Assembly: GCA_030762175.1 (NCBI GenBank)
Contig: CM060835.1
Coordinates: 81,401,001-81,465,000 of the forward strand
Length of the DNA: 64,000 nt
Source of the DNA: Metallyticus violacea
Lineage: Eukaryota > Arthropoda > Insecta > Mantodea > Metallyticidae
Direction of reading: 5' to 3'
Shown here: in pieces, positions 22,925 through 34,990 of the stretch
How the letters are laid out: each line of letters begins with the position of its first letter
Numbering within the stretch: position 1 is the first letter of the stretch
Notes under the pieces: generated by a model
What the model saw: the letters and a program-made list of their open reading frames with translations, nothing else
What the model was told of the DNA's origin: nothing
The model's database searches: none
Translations under genes and position numbers: made by a program

Positions 22925-23209
22925 CTTCTTCTTCTTCTTCTTCTTCTTCTTCTTCGGCGCTACAACTGGAGACGGGATCACGGTCCACCGCAGCAACCTC
23001 CTCCATCTCCGTCTTATAACTTCATTAATAGAGGGCAGTGTTGCAGGGGGTATGTGATCAGCATGCCGACATCACGTGGCTTTCTAGATCGAAGAACGCC
23101 TACTATCAATCAGGCAGCTCCCTGCTATCCTCACAAGGCTGAGTGGACCCCCGTAGGTACCGGGAATCGAACGGCCAGCAGTTAGCAACCCTAGACCAAG
23201 GAGGCGGTC
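22925..23209 (-). mobile_element. SINE-B copy 2 with (GAA)n tail
   Basis: On the minus strand the head is ACCGCCTCCTTGGTCTAGGG, followed by TGCTAACTGCTGGCCGTTCG (a truncated B-box region), CAGGGAGCTGCCTGATTGAT and TTGTAGCGCCGAAGAAGAAG. The tail is (GAA)n (22926-22955 as TTC on the plus strand). The tail motif matches that of copy 1, where it is AAGAATAAGAAG. Confidence 0.85.
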
Positions 23210-23746
23210 CTGTATGCTGCCCATTTCTCAAGCAGGAGAAGGAGAGAAAAATATGAAAGAGATATGAATGCTGTTATGCAAAATTACCATATAAAATAAA
23301 CATAATCCAAGAGCAAATTTCACTGCACAAATGCAACCTCGATTACGACAGAACACTTTGTGATTTTCCAATAGAGAAAAAGTATGAACTTGCAATTTGT
23401 AGGACCATTGGTCCGAAGTATTCAGAGGAATTTCATCAAGATACAGTTTTGTTATTATTGTGCAGAAAAGTATCGCAGGCTTTAATTCACAGCGGGTGAT
23501 GCCAACCCGGTGACTTAAATTGTGGCGTCAACAGTAAATATTTTGAAATTATTATATTTGATAATAAATATTATTAGGATTTCTATGTCATATATATAAC
23601 CATAATTTATTTAAAAAATAGCAGTAACTGTTATCGGTTTGTATTCAATTATGCAGCCCCTTAATTTATACAGTGCCGTCTAAAGGAGAATACAGATAGT
23701 GAACTCAGAATTCGATCTCGCGAAATACCCAAGCCGTCCAACTATA

Positions 23747-25011
23747 CAAGGGTAGCTCCATAAGTTTGGAGCCTAACCATTTTCTAGGTATGATAAAGAC
23801 AAAATCTATATTTCACTTTTCAATGCAGTTGCCATATATTGCAATATACTTCTCACATTTATGAATTAACATTTCAATCCCCCCCCCTCAAATAGTCAGA
23901 AGTCTTCTCTGCAAAATGGGCATAAACAGCATCCACCACTTCGTCACACTTAAATTTCCTTCCTCGAAGGCCCTTCTTGAGTTTTAAGAAGAGGAAATAG
24001 GCAGCTAGATTTGTGCTGTAGGGTGGATAGTCCATCTCCTTTAAGTCACATTTCTTCACAGCTTCCTTTGCAACAAGAGCTGTGTGCACGGGCGCGTTGT
24101 TGTGAAGAAGGCGCACACCACCACTCAGCTTTCCTCGCCTTTTCTCTTTGATGCAAGCACGTAGTCTGTGCAGTAGGCCAGCATAGTACTCATCATTTAC
24201 TGTGATGTTCCTCTCCTTGAAGTCGATGAAGAATATTCCTTCACAGTCCCGAAAGATTGCGGTCATGATCTTCTTGGTTGACTAAGTGACCTTGGCCTTT
24301 AGAGGTGGTGCTTCGCCAGGTTTACGTCACTCCACTGATTCTCTTTTGGACAAGGGATCATAGTAGAGGGCCATAGTTTCATCTCCTATAACAATGGTTT
24401 GCAGAGATTTTCTCTCAATGCCACGGCAGAGCTCCAAAAATGCCTGACAACAAATGCCTCGTTGCTGCTTTTGGACTGAGGAAAGAATTCTAGGCACCCA
24501 TCTTGCACTAACCTTATTCATGTTTAAATGTTCATCAATAATTCGAAGGACTGTTGTTTTAGAAAGGCCCAACCTTGCTGCTATTAACTTTGAGCCGCCA
24601 TCTTCAATAATTTCTCCTTCCACGAAAGCGATGTTTTCAGGAGTGGGCACGCTGCACGCTCTTCGTCTTCAATGCTTTCTCGTCCCATTCGAAAATGTTT
24701 AGCACATTCTTTTACGGTAGAATATGAGAAGGTAGCTTCCCCATATAAACCGTCCAATCGCTGATTACTTTTTTTGGAGTAAGTCCTTCTTTTGCGATTA
24801 ACTTAATAACAGCTCGAAACTCCATTTTGAATATGTCACAATCTTCTATACCTAGCCTTCTTCATGCCACTATATCTGAACAACTGAAAACAGCGGAGAA
24901 TAAGTTACAGCTGCAATTATTTACTTAATGGATAATGTATGACACCAGATAAGGATTTGGTAAAGGCGATAATCCTTATCGGCGAGACCGGAATCTTGTG
25001 GACTACCCTTG
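23747..25011 (-). mobile_element. mariner element, near full length, inactive
   Basis: The left end TACAAGGGTAGCTCCATAAG and the inverted right end (CTTGTGGACTACCCTTGTA on the plus strand) give terminal repeats of about 20 bp with mismatches. TA dinucleotides flank each end, as expected for the TA target duplication of this superfamily. The length of about 1265 bp is typical of mariner. It contains one transposase pseudogene on the minus strand. Confidence 0.88.
23812..24825 (-). pseudogene. mariner transposase pseudogene (GVQW3-like lineage)
   Basis: The DNA-cutting and strand-joining enzyme of the surrounding element. ATG at 24825 opens MEFRAVIKLIAKEGLTPKKV (first helix-turn-helix), which frameshifts within about 40 codons. 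The next segment, ENIAFVEGEIIEDGGSK..ARLGLSKTTVL, is the second helix-turn-helix, followed by VSARWVPRILS (the ARWVP linker). The first catalytic Asp lies in IGDET. The expected second Asp is Asn in LLHNNAPVHTA, and the segment that should hold the third Asp (PDLAPSDYFLF) reads TNLAAYFLF, with the Asp lost. The C-terminal IAIYGNCIEK motif and stop are recognisable at 23812-23840. At least two internal stops (around 24330 and 24280) and frameshifts remain. It is a certain pseudogene. Confidence 0.92.
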
Positions 25012-25892
25012 TATATACTTTGGTCACTATAAACGGAATATTTCTAAAAAATTACAATATAATTTCACAAAGCCATAAACCCGAAATCCAGTAACAGAAC
25101 TGTACGTTTTGGAGGGGAAAAAATTAAATACACAAACCTTAGATAAGGGTCCAAAGGCTGGTTTTGTTTATATGGAAATAAAAAACACTTAATTTTTGTG
25201 AAGTTTAGCGTTCTGCTTTATTTCCTTATAGATATAAGAGGTTGGCACCAACGCCAATTTTCGTTTATAACTCGGGCATGGAAATGTTCGTGTGTTGCGT
25301 GACACAGAATAGGACGCTTTTAAATAAGCATTCCGATTAAATAAACGTGTGCTGAAAACAAGGGCGCGATAAGTACAAGAACATGTAGGTTCATATTAAT
25401 ATCGCCCACTTATGTACGAAAGCAAGCAGTTTAAGCGTGTCCATTGTTATCAAGTGGGATTTACCTCAGGCAAAAGCTATCATGCAATTCATCAGCTAAA
25501 GTATAGTACATTTTGTAACCATATCGAGACTGGTACTGCCGTTTATAGCTTGCTTTGCGTTATCAACTAAATGGGCTTATTTTCAAAGTGACTTGTGCTC
25601 ATAACGTTACAACCTTGTAAAGCAGCGTTCTGTTACTCGTATTTATATTCAGTAAGCATTATTATTTTTAATATTATTATTATCATCATTTATTTGAAAT
25701 TCTATAACATATCTATGTAAAAGAAAACATTTCAGTGTACCAAAAACCTTCTACTGATGGGTAAAATGAAATCACCTTTAAAATTAAGATAATCTTATCA
25801 TGATTATTTGTCATTCAGTTGCGGTATTCCCCTGGCATGGCGTATTGTAGCGGACTTCAGAGGTCGGGACGCCAATAGGTACAACTCCGAAA
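25012..25892. other. unannotated region
   Basis: No feature recognised apart from a degenerate ATT-rich stretch at 25658-25690. Confidence 0.4.
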
Positions 25893-25986
25893 AAACTTAC
25901 ATAATAAGCTTGATCTGACCGGGAATCGAATCCATGATCTCCTGATTAGTAGTCGAAAATGCTACCACTAAACCACGGAGACGGTT
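25893..25986 (-). mobile_element. SINE-C copy 1, tRNA-like head
   Basis: On the minus strand: ACCGTCTCCGTGGTTTAGTG, then ATCAGGAGATCATGGATTCG, then ATTCCCGGTCAGATCAAGCT. Homologous to the head at 38354. The body beyond AAGC does not clearly match the other copy, so this may be a head fragment or a different subfamily. Confidence 0.75.
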
Positions 25987-26539
25987 TATAAATTATTACA
26001 GTTTTTAATAATTAATGTTAAATATATTTCATTGCCAATCTATGATATAGCGGCGTATTAGTAAATAGTACAATATAGACGATTACCTCCCGCCAAAGTT
26101 TAAACCCAGGTTTAGAACACATAAATAGTTCTTAAATAAGTAAAACCGAAATGGATTTTTTGGAGCCTAAAATTAAGCATAGGAGTTTAAAGTCAATTAG
26201 ATCACCCAAAAGACACACACTTCCTTGGATGTAAATTTGTTACTACCTAAACAGGAACCATAGCTCGTTAAAACATTTAAATTACTTTATTTCGCACATT
26301 TTAAGTCAATACTGAAATGAATTCGGTGGAAAGTAAGCCCACTTTCCTGCTACAAAAAAGAAAGAACTAAATGAACGGCGGACTTAAGTTACAAACCTTG
26401 TTTGAAGATAGCGCACCTAAATACTAAATAGTGCATACATTCTTATCTTATAGAATATGTTGGAATTGATGTTCTACCTCGACTAAAAATACATTGGTTC
26501 AGGAAAATTTTTGAATGACACGATTAATTTTGACCTCCG
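25987..26539. other. unannotated region
   Basis: No feature recognised. Confidence 0.4.
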
Positions 26540-26645
26540 TTCAAGGAAAAGGCATCTGAGCAAAATTTATCGGTCGTTTCAGTTCTGAACAGAATAGGAC
26601 ACTAATGACCAAAAATGTTAAAGAGCGTCGTTAAATTAAATACAC
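26540..26645 (+). mobile_element. SINE-A 3' fragment
   Basis: Matches only the last third of the family: GCATCTGAGCAAAATTTATC, GGTCGTTTCAGTTCTGAA, ACTAATGACC and TGTTAAAGAGCGTCGTTAAA. Strongly 5'-truncated. Confidence 0.8.
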
Positions 26646-27744
26646 TAAAACTAATTTGACCACCGTAATTTTTTTTATTTCATTGATAATGCTTTGCTTT
26701 ATTCTAATATTCCAACCCCCCCCCCCAATTTATTATGCTAATTTTTGGGTGAGCGTTCAAGATTTTCACGTTACCCTGTGTTTTCGATCAAAAAGTTTCA
26801 AAATTGTGTGCACTTGCAGTTTTGAAAGGAAACAATTGATTCGGAACAAATTCCGCACGCACACGACCAACTGATTTGTATTTAATGTAGTTGTATAGAC
26901 AACTACCTAACAGATGAAATGTAAACTGCCGTGGGGCCTACAGATTCAGAAAACAGGACAAGACAAAGAGGAAGCGGAGTTAAAATGCGTTCACAGTCAG
27001 CTGCGGTATGCCTAGAGTCAAAATGTAAAACACCGCATAAGTGGAGAAGTTTTATAAAAATATTCCTTTAATATGTGATACTGATAGAGACATTCTTGCA
27101 GCAATGAATTTAAGACATTTGATTTGTTGGACAATTTATATTGAGAGATGATTGGATAAAATGAAAAAGAAATCATAGATAAAAGCTTCATACACCTGCT
27201 TCAGTGCTGTAATGAAACAAAGCATTGCATTGAATATACAACTTTCTTGCCAATGAACTAAATTTTTTCTACTCGTAGTATCAAAATGTAGATTTAAAAT
27301 GTGTTTATGTAAACGTTTTGTATTGTTTTATATTTTAATTGAATTCGTACTGTATAGCGTTATATAGGTAAGATTATTTGTGTATAATTAACAACTTACG
27401 TATATGGAATGATATTAAACTCATATCATTTAAATCTTGAAAGAAAAGTCAAAAAATGTGGATCAAGGCAAGGGAATTGAGAGAGCGGAAAGTTTATACA
27501 CAGAAATATCTTAAGAAAAAAAGTTTTGAAATACACCATTATAAATTGGAAAACTGTAACAATAAACATTTACTGAGTTAATAAAGAATATGAGTACGCC
27601 AAGTGAATGGACACAAGAACCATGAAATCGAAGACAGAAATGCAATTTTATAGTTTGTTCTTGCGGGTCATTTTGTATGACATCTTTTGATTTCTTAAAA
27701 AGACCTACAAATAAACAACAATAAAAATACAACTTGGTGGTAAG
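26646..27744. other. unannotated region
   Basis: A short C run at 26706-26716. The frame at 26656-26874 has no motif. Confidence 0.4.
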
Positions 27745-27890
27745 TTTTTTTTTCTTTTGCTTTTTTTTTCCGGGTTGTTTACTTATCCTGAGATGAATTA
27801 TAGATAGTTTTAGGGCGCCAGGACTGCAAGCTCATTTACGCTATACCTAATTCATTTCATTCATCCCTATAGACTACAAATCTTCGCGAT
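27745..27890 (+). mobile_element. SINE-C 3' fragment
   Basis: Matches the body of the 38354 copy in order: T-rich stretch, CCTGAGA, TTAGATAGTTTTA-like, a GGCGCCAGGACT segment and TTCATTTCATTCATCCCTA. The tRNA-like head is missing. Confidence 0.7.
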
Positions 27891-29563
27891 AAGACATTTT
27901 TACATTATGAAGGTATAATAAATAAGACGGTATTAAAAATAACAATGATATTCAACATATAAGCTCATTTTTCAAGCATAATTTTTCTAAAGTGGCTACC
28001 AATGACTTACAATTTGATGGAGGTATTTAGATAATGTCACTTGCACCTGCACTTTCGGCTAGTATAAGTTTATTTGTAACGACAATAGATATTCTGAAAT
28101 TATCTCAGTAATGGCTAAGAGGTCAGAAAAAGCTAAATAACTTAGTTTACCGTTTTCCAAACAATCACTTTATTTGTGTAACTAATGTTTTAACAACAGA
28201 TTCTAGCACTTATTTTAATAATTTAATATGGATTCTTTGTTATTTTATTCTTAGTGTATTCGTGTTCATATTCGGAAATGTCTTCCTTGGTTTTTATGCT
28301 TTTTTTTAAAGAGATATGGAGGTGTTTTAAAGAAGTTAAATTAATTTGTAGCTATTTCCATTTAACAATTAATTACTAAAACGTAAGGTATTATCAAATT
28401 AAGCAGAAACCTCAGAAGTAATAAAAAATTTGTACTATTCAGAAATCCTGTAAAATACAGCACTATTCTTGTTAATTTGATATATAGTAAGGGACAAGGC
28501 TTGATGTCCTTTTATTTTATTTTTTTATTTTTTGAAACTGAGATTACAGATATCTAGCTGATTATTTTTGGTTACGCATTATGAATGAGGTGTATCAAAG
28601 TTTTTCAATAAAATAATGATGTCACTTCTCTGCGATATCTTTCATTGGTGCTAAAAGATTGAGTGTAGAAGTGAAAGAAGATAATTTATTCTTTATTTAT
28701 TAATTAAGGCACCTTCAGATATTCTTAATAATATGGGGAACAGAAAATGTATATAGTTTCTGCTTAATCTATGATGTGCGAAAGTAACAGAAATAACCCT
28801 GAAGAATTATCAAGTATCTCGTGGTAGTTTTTTACTGTTATGATAACAGTACGAATTCGGAACTCGGTGGAATGGGGCGAGGGTATTTTAAGATGTCTCC
28901 CTCACTTTCCTTTCTTTGTATCTGTTTCCAAACAAAACATCAATGTGATTATATCATAAAGTATAGCTTTTATCGATGATTTTTACTACAATAATCTGGA
29001 AAACATTTTTCCAATGAAATTTGAAGAGTATGCCATTTGTGTTTTTATATGCATTTTTTCATAATTTCTTTTCAATTTTTGTTTCTTTCATTACAATGAA
29101 TGTTTGTCTGCAATTTCTTATAGACATCTCAGGCAGCTGTTAATAACCAATAAACTAATTTAATGATGGTGCTAAATATATACTTTAATTTTCTTTATAT
29201 ATATATATATATATATATAAAAGGAAAAGAAAGTAACACTATTAACAATGTAACAAATTAACAGTAATTATAAAAGCAGGAAAGGATAAAACACTAAGAT
29301 AAAGTCACATTTGAAATCACTATATTTCGAAAACTACTTGAGTTCTTCTATGGCAAGAAGACAAGTGAAGGTGATAAAAGTAAATATTGAGTATCGAAGG
29401 TAACGTTATGCATGGAAACAGATGAAACTAGAAATGAGAGTGTGAGGGATAAAAATTAATACGTAAGATTTAAACCAGTATACGCGCTTTATGTAAAAAT
29501 ATAGCTGCCATTTTTCTATATATTTATTCTTTTATATATGTTTTAACCTTTTCTGCTTTTATA

Positions 29564-29598
<35 letters not shown>

Positions 29599-29618
29599 TT
29601 TTAGCAAATCCTTATACC
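27891..29618. other. unannotated region with (AT)n tracts
   Basis: Two (AT)n microsatellites at 29195-29219 and 29568-29595 flank about 350 bp of unique-looking sequence. No gene supported. Confidence 0.45.
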
Positions 29619-29925
29619 CATGAAAAGATTTTTGAAAATGTTCAACAAATCTCAATCGATTCTACTTTCTAGGCATCAAAAATAACCATGTATATATATA
29701 CATATATGTGTGTAGGGGGATGGTTATATGTGTGTATTAACGTTCCAGCGGCTGCAATTTTTGGTTTTTCATTACGAAACTCGGCATATAACCATCAATT
29801 AACAAACGCTTCACCTAGTTCGTTATCCAACAAAATTGGACCATTGGAAGTAGGAGATAACCTAAAGCGAAATCTTAAAAATCCCTCTAGCGACAGCAAT
29901 TTTTTTTCAACGAAACTCGGTATGT
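29619..29925. repeat. NotI-repeat element, locus 2 (about 2 units)
   Basis: Same leader as locus 1 (CATGAAAAGATTTTTGAAAA, then TTTCTAGGCATCAAAAATAA). This is followed by TA/TG-rich sequence and two units starting near 29741 and 29885, about 142 bp apart. Unit motifs present are CAGCGGCTGCAATTTTTGG, ACGAAACTCGGCATATAA, AAAATTGGACCATTGGAAGT and AACCTAAAGCGAAATC. Mutations have removed the NotI octamer here. Confidence 0.8.
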
Positions 29926-30480
29926 CACATATAAATAATATTTACACTTTATTTAAAGTATAAGTTTCCCCATTCATAGCCGTAATATTAAGTTAAACTT
30001 ATAGACGTAATAACTAGCAATGCCTAATAGCCACACTGGACATCCTTTTGCTACTCTACCTCAAGGACCCAAAGTAAAGTGTTCTGTAAAGTCATGATTG
30101 CAAATTTGCGTGTTTCGCAATATTTTAGTAGTATGAAGAAGAAATTTGCAAGGACGGATCATTATTTTATAGAATGCTCTACTTTGTTTAAATGATATAA
30201 CGCATTTTGTTGCTCAAATAAACATGTACTTTTTGGTAATTTGACTGGAGGGGGGGGGGTTGAAGATCAGCAGCTTAACCCCCACTTATCATTAGTTGCT
30301 TAAAATCAAATAAAAGGAAGCATGTCCTAGAGTCAAAGCTATAATATTAACACTAATACTATGACATGAAGGATATATAAGGATGTTTAAAGTTATTTTA
30401 CCCATGGTAATATCATACCTTTTAAGTTCTTTCTGCTGCAGAAGCGGAATAAGGTTATATTATTTCAAAATCGTATGATT
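29926..30480. other. unannotated region
   Basis: A G run at 30250-30259; otherwise nothing recognised. Confidence 0.4.
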
Positions 30481-31030
30481 ACTGCCACGACTGTCCGAGG
30501 TCATTTAGACGCGGACTCATGAGCGGGAGATCTGGGGTTCGAATCTGCCAGAACCGTCCTCCCTGCCTGAAGTTTTTTCAAGGGTTTCCTCAGTCCTCAT
30601 AAATGGTAAATGCCGAGGAGGTACCCTAAACTTAGGCCTGGAACGTTTCCTTCCTTAAAAATAAATCCTTTCCCAATATATCATTTCATCTCATATATCA
30701 TAAGTGTTCATCGCCTCTTGCCTCCTACGCCCAAAACGCGGGTTCGAACCCGGCCAGGATCGATGGATTTTTTCGGGCGTAAAAATCCTAAGTATGGCTT
30801 CCTTCGGAAAGGAAGTAAAGCCGTGGGTCCCGTGTCGTACATTTACGGCACGAAAATGAACCTCAAGCCTGAAAGAGAGGCCTCTGAGCAAAATTTGTCG
30901 GCCGTTTCACGCCCTGAGTTGAATGGGACGCTGATGACCTGAGCTGTTAAAGAGCGTCCTTAAATAAATAAATCAAATGAACAATGTTCATCGCCTGTGG
31001 TGCCTCTGTAGTAAAAATAGGCGTTAAACA
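30481..31030 (+). mobile_element. SINE-D copy 3, interrupted by SINE-A
   Basis: The head ACTGCCACGACTGTCCGAGG has B box GGTTCGAATCTG, followed by the family body through TTAGGCCTGGAACGTTTCC and CATCTCATATATCA. After the inserted SINE-A (30717-30984) the same element resumes at TGTTCATCGCCTGTGGTGCC with GTAGTAAAAATAGGCGTTAA. The other copy at 13286 shows the uninterrupted order CACCGCCTGTGGTGCCACAG. Confidence 0.9.
30717..30984 (+). mobile_element. SINE-A copy 6, nested in SINE-D, exact TSD
   Basis: 5'-truncated copy that keeps the B box GGTTCGAACCC and the whole body, with CTTCCTTCGGAAAGGAAG and a clean AAATAAATAAATC tail. The 12-bp repeat TGTTCATCGCCT lies at 30705-30716 and 30985-30996. 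It is one of the least diverged copies in the window. Confidence 0.93.
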
Positions 31031-31990
31031 CCATTCATTCGTTCAAACTCGCATGAAACGTTTATGCAGTTTACATTTCCGACCTACAGAGGAGTACATA
31101 GTTACATTGATGTTATTAGAGTTTAGGGCCGACAGAGCTTGTGTTCAGAAGGAGCCTTTGCCAGCGAAGGACTTACGTTCGTATGTTACTCTGTGTTTTC
31201 TTTGGGTGTAAATTGTGAGCTAATTGCTCTCAGTTATGTCACTACAGTCTTGAAAAACGGAATTTAATGTAATATGCACAAGTGAAAATAGGTTCTGGCA
31301 GAACAGTGGTAGGGTGATTCGCAATAATCAATCTGGTGATCGTGTTCCAGATAGAGAAATTGCTAGCCAATTTAATAAATAGATACGAGGGAATGGATCT
31401 CTCATTGACAGGATACGTGCTCTTACGCAAGAAAAGTTACACGAAAAACAGTAATTCCCTACGCAAATGTGGGCAATGTATTGCCGCTGAGAAGCATCGT
31501 TTTCAACATTTCTTATAACATTGGTTAGTGCTTAGTATTATCAGTTTTAAATATGTACAGTATCAAGATACCTACTTTATGGGAAGCGACTCTATCACCC
31601 CATTTTTAATGTTTTATTTGTTTATTTACTTATTTGCTACCCCGCACCTGGTTGCGGTGATTATACTTCCCCTGTAAGCTACCCGCTTAATGGGGCGCGT
31701 ACGTAAAACTCAAATAACCGCAATGTATTTGCTGTTAGTGGCAAACTCATTTCCAGCTCCCTCTTGCAGTTCGCTTTTGATAACCCCCTCTCCCTTTTTC
31801 TTTCTCTTTGCGCTCGTTACGAAATCAACATGTTTGGTATTCTTTGCCTTACAGCGCATATAACTCTTCTAGAAAATGAAGAGCAGCCTATGCTATATAT
31901 TTCTTTCCTGTCTATCACTCAAACATTAGTAGAATTACAAACAGAATTTTGCATCCTATGCAAAAACAAAATTTAAACTAAGTGAAAATT

Positions 31991-32070
31991 AAGGAAGCCT
32001 ATGTATAAATAGAAAACGATTTTGAAAAGCAAGGAAGATTATGTATAACTTGAAAACGATTTTATTCAGA
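31991..32070. repeat. 40-bp tandem pair
   Basis: AAGGAAGCCTATGTATAAAT and AAGGAAGATTATGTATAACT begin the two units; both share GAAAACGATTTT at the same offset. Confidence 0.85.
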
Positions 32071-32239
32071 ATAGGATTGGCAAACTCCGAAATTTGGTTT
32101 TTGCCCTGCAATAGACAATCGGTTAAATTTGTACAACTATTAAATATATTCTCCTTTTCGTTCGTACCGAAAGTTTTTATAACTGTGAAACTCTGCAACC
32201 TACAAAACACCGAATAGAGCTCATCTTTAATTATAGCTT

Positions 32240-32340
<101 letters not shown>

Positions 32341-34787
32341 CTTGCAACCTGCAATTATTGCTCAGAAATATTTATCCCGTTTAATCTTGCTTGCTGTGAG
32401 CTATGGTTATATTAAATGTTTCATTTCTATCCTATTAGGACTTTAATTTGTCATTCATGCCTACAGACGAGTTATTTTGATAACCTGGGATTATTGCAAA
32501 AGAACCATGAGTGCATTTAGTGCTCACACCATGCAGGACAATTAACAGAAACAGCCAGTTCTTATTTCGTCGTAGATGTGCGACTTCAGTTGATTCAGAG
32601 ATGTCTGAACGTGAGCTCTGCTGACTGCTGAATTCCTGCGTGATGATGTGTTCGCGGAAGTCCTTCAAGGTTGATACAAAACCCTGCCAGCTAAATGTGT
32701 TCCTTCGTTCATTCACTGGGCATAGAAATATGTCATCTTGTTTTTACATTAGTTAGGTACAAGACCTTACTCCAAAAAGTGTGGTTTAATGCATTACGAA
32801 GGTATGGACTTCTAAGTTGTAGTTATTAGTGGAATTCTGTTCCATATAGGTTTCTTTACGCTTGTACTTTACAATCCATTCTTCCTTTCATAACGTGATT
32901 GTCAAAGTTGAAACAAATGTATATAAATGTAAATGATCAAATTCAATAATAAATAAATGATTGGGCGCAATCGGGAAGACAGAAAGTGAAAGTTTACACT
33001 TAAATATTGACAAAAACATAAAAAAGTATTTAAATACATTTAAGAGGAAAATATCAGAGCAATATAATAGAAACGACAATAATCCGTTCTGAATATACAC
33101 ACATACAAATGTATTACTGAGGAGTGGATATAATCTGTCGAGCAAGCAGTTCCTCCTTCATGTCGTTCTTTAATGACGTCACTTGTATCTTTGACAAGTG
33201 TTGCACTTTTACTGTAGAACAGCACGTTACAATTCCCTACGAGTACTTTTCTAGGAGTTGCACTAATACCCTTATAATTGTTAAACTCTACTTTTATGAG
33301 ATAGAACCCTGACAGTTATCTTATTCCCTAGTAATAGCAAAATTATTATAAGCTTATGAACACATCAATGATCAGTTTTTAAAATAAAAATTGAAGATGC
33401 ACCTGCATTTAAAAACATTATTTGACTCTTTGTAGTATCTTAGTACGATATTTAAATATTACATGCAAATAATTTGAATATTATTTCATAGCCCTCGTGA
33501 AATGTTTTAGTGTATCAATGCATAACACTTTTGGTGCCCATAGATAGTTTTAAAATAATTTATTTACATTTTAATATATTGTAAACAAGAGACATTTACA
33601 AAAATGACAAATGCGCAATTATCTGTAAGAATTATTCAAAGAAAGACTTGAATGAATATACTCGTATTTCCTTACCAACTCACCCATAGGCTTACAAAAT
33701 GCATTAATGTACTACTTAGTTACTACATTTCGATGTTTCTTAATACTTGTTACATAGATAACCAAAATGTTGGTATTTATATCCGCTCTACAGCCTAGAA
33801 TTACCACACTCTTTGGGCCGCTAAAATCGCTTTAAAGGAACGTCATTTCAACTCTAATCACAAGATGGAGGAATGACTGTAACAATAATAATCGACCATT
33901 GTTTTCGCGTGAATAACAGAAACTTGCTGAACATTGGGATTGCTACTAAAACAGTGAAACTCGGTATCCATAAGACAAATGAATTTATTTTATATTCATA
34001 TGGATAAGTTGATAATTACCCTAGTTTTATTTGAGCGGTTCAAAGCATCTAATGTTAAAAACTTTTACGTCAAGAATATGAAGCAGTACATTATTACGGA
34101 AATATGAACAAATGGAAACTAAAATCAATATTTTATCGAAACACTCACATACGAAGCCGAAATATAGCTTTTGAGGAATTCGGCAATACGCTCCAAATTA
34201 GAGCAAAATATGCAATCATCGTCAAAATAAAATGCACAACTACTTTGCTAGACCATACGAAATTATAACAGTTTGAACTTGTGCGCATGTGAGAAACAAT
34301 AGAGCGTTCCGTGGTAGGTTTTAGAGAGGAATCTAAACTGGAAAAGGAAAAAATGAAGACTTAAAAACTCCTGACATAATAAGAGCTAAGAAGCAGAAGG
34401 ATATGACAGATTGCAAAGATAGAATGAAAGAGTATTGGGTTTTAAGCAATGAATGATACCATGTATATTATAAACCTGATTAGCAGCAAATTTAACTCAG
34501 TTTTTCTTAAACTTCACAGAAGTTTTAGAAAAAGGAAATCCTGGAATATATCAGCAAAAGCAACCCCTATTTTAATATTACTAATTACAAATCCATTCAG
34601 CTATAACAATGTGACAATGAGTTAATGATTTTGCAATGCATTCCAGTCAACCATCTGCCTGTCATGCGTTATCTCAGTAGTTTCTCCGCTCGTGGTCATA
34701 TTTCGGCGCCAGTCACTTCCGTCGGACATTTAGTGTTTTGATTGCAGTGCGTTATTGTTGTGTGTGAATTAAGTTTAATGCATTGAA

Positions 34788-34990
34788 ATGCCAACACACA
34801 AATTAACATCAGAATAGAGAGTACTTGCAAGCAATACTTATATGAAAAACAATTTTAGTGCAGTGTGTAGGCAGTCTGTAGAGAATTTCCAAACATATAA
34901 GTAGGCGCAACAAAGTGCATTCTTAGATCTGGCAGTGCGTTTAGCAACCATGCGTTTAGTTACCCGACAGTGCATCCTTAATGTGAGGTA
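34788..34990 (+). pseudogene. DUF4817/Tc1-mariner-like transposase, N-terminal relic
   Basis: ATG at 34788 gives MPTHKLTSE, a stop, then RVLASNTYMKNNFSAVCRQS and VENFQ. This fits the first helix-turn-helix of the DUF4817 type (VLV..TYYKHN.SA..C.R.F). The upstream sequence GTTGTGTGTGAATTAAGTTT, GCATTGAAATGCCAAC closely matches the leader at 55664-55712 (TGTTGTGTGTGAATTACAGT, GCACTGAAATGCCAAC), so both loci derive from the same element family. No catalytic domain was seen downstream. Confidence 0.6.

Noticed and set aside
32435..32716. 93-codon minus-strand frame with balanced composition, possible host exon
   Set aside because: No recognisable domain, and no splice-site pair or neighbouring exon could be supported by eye.
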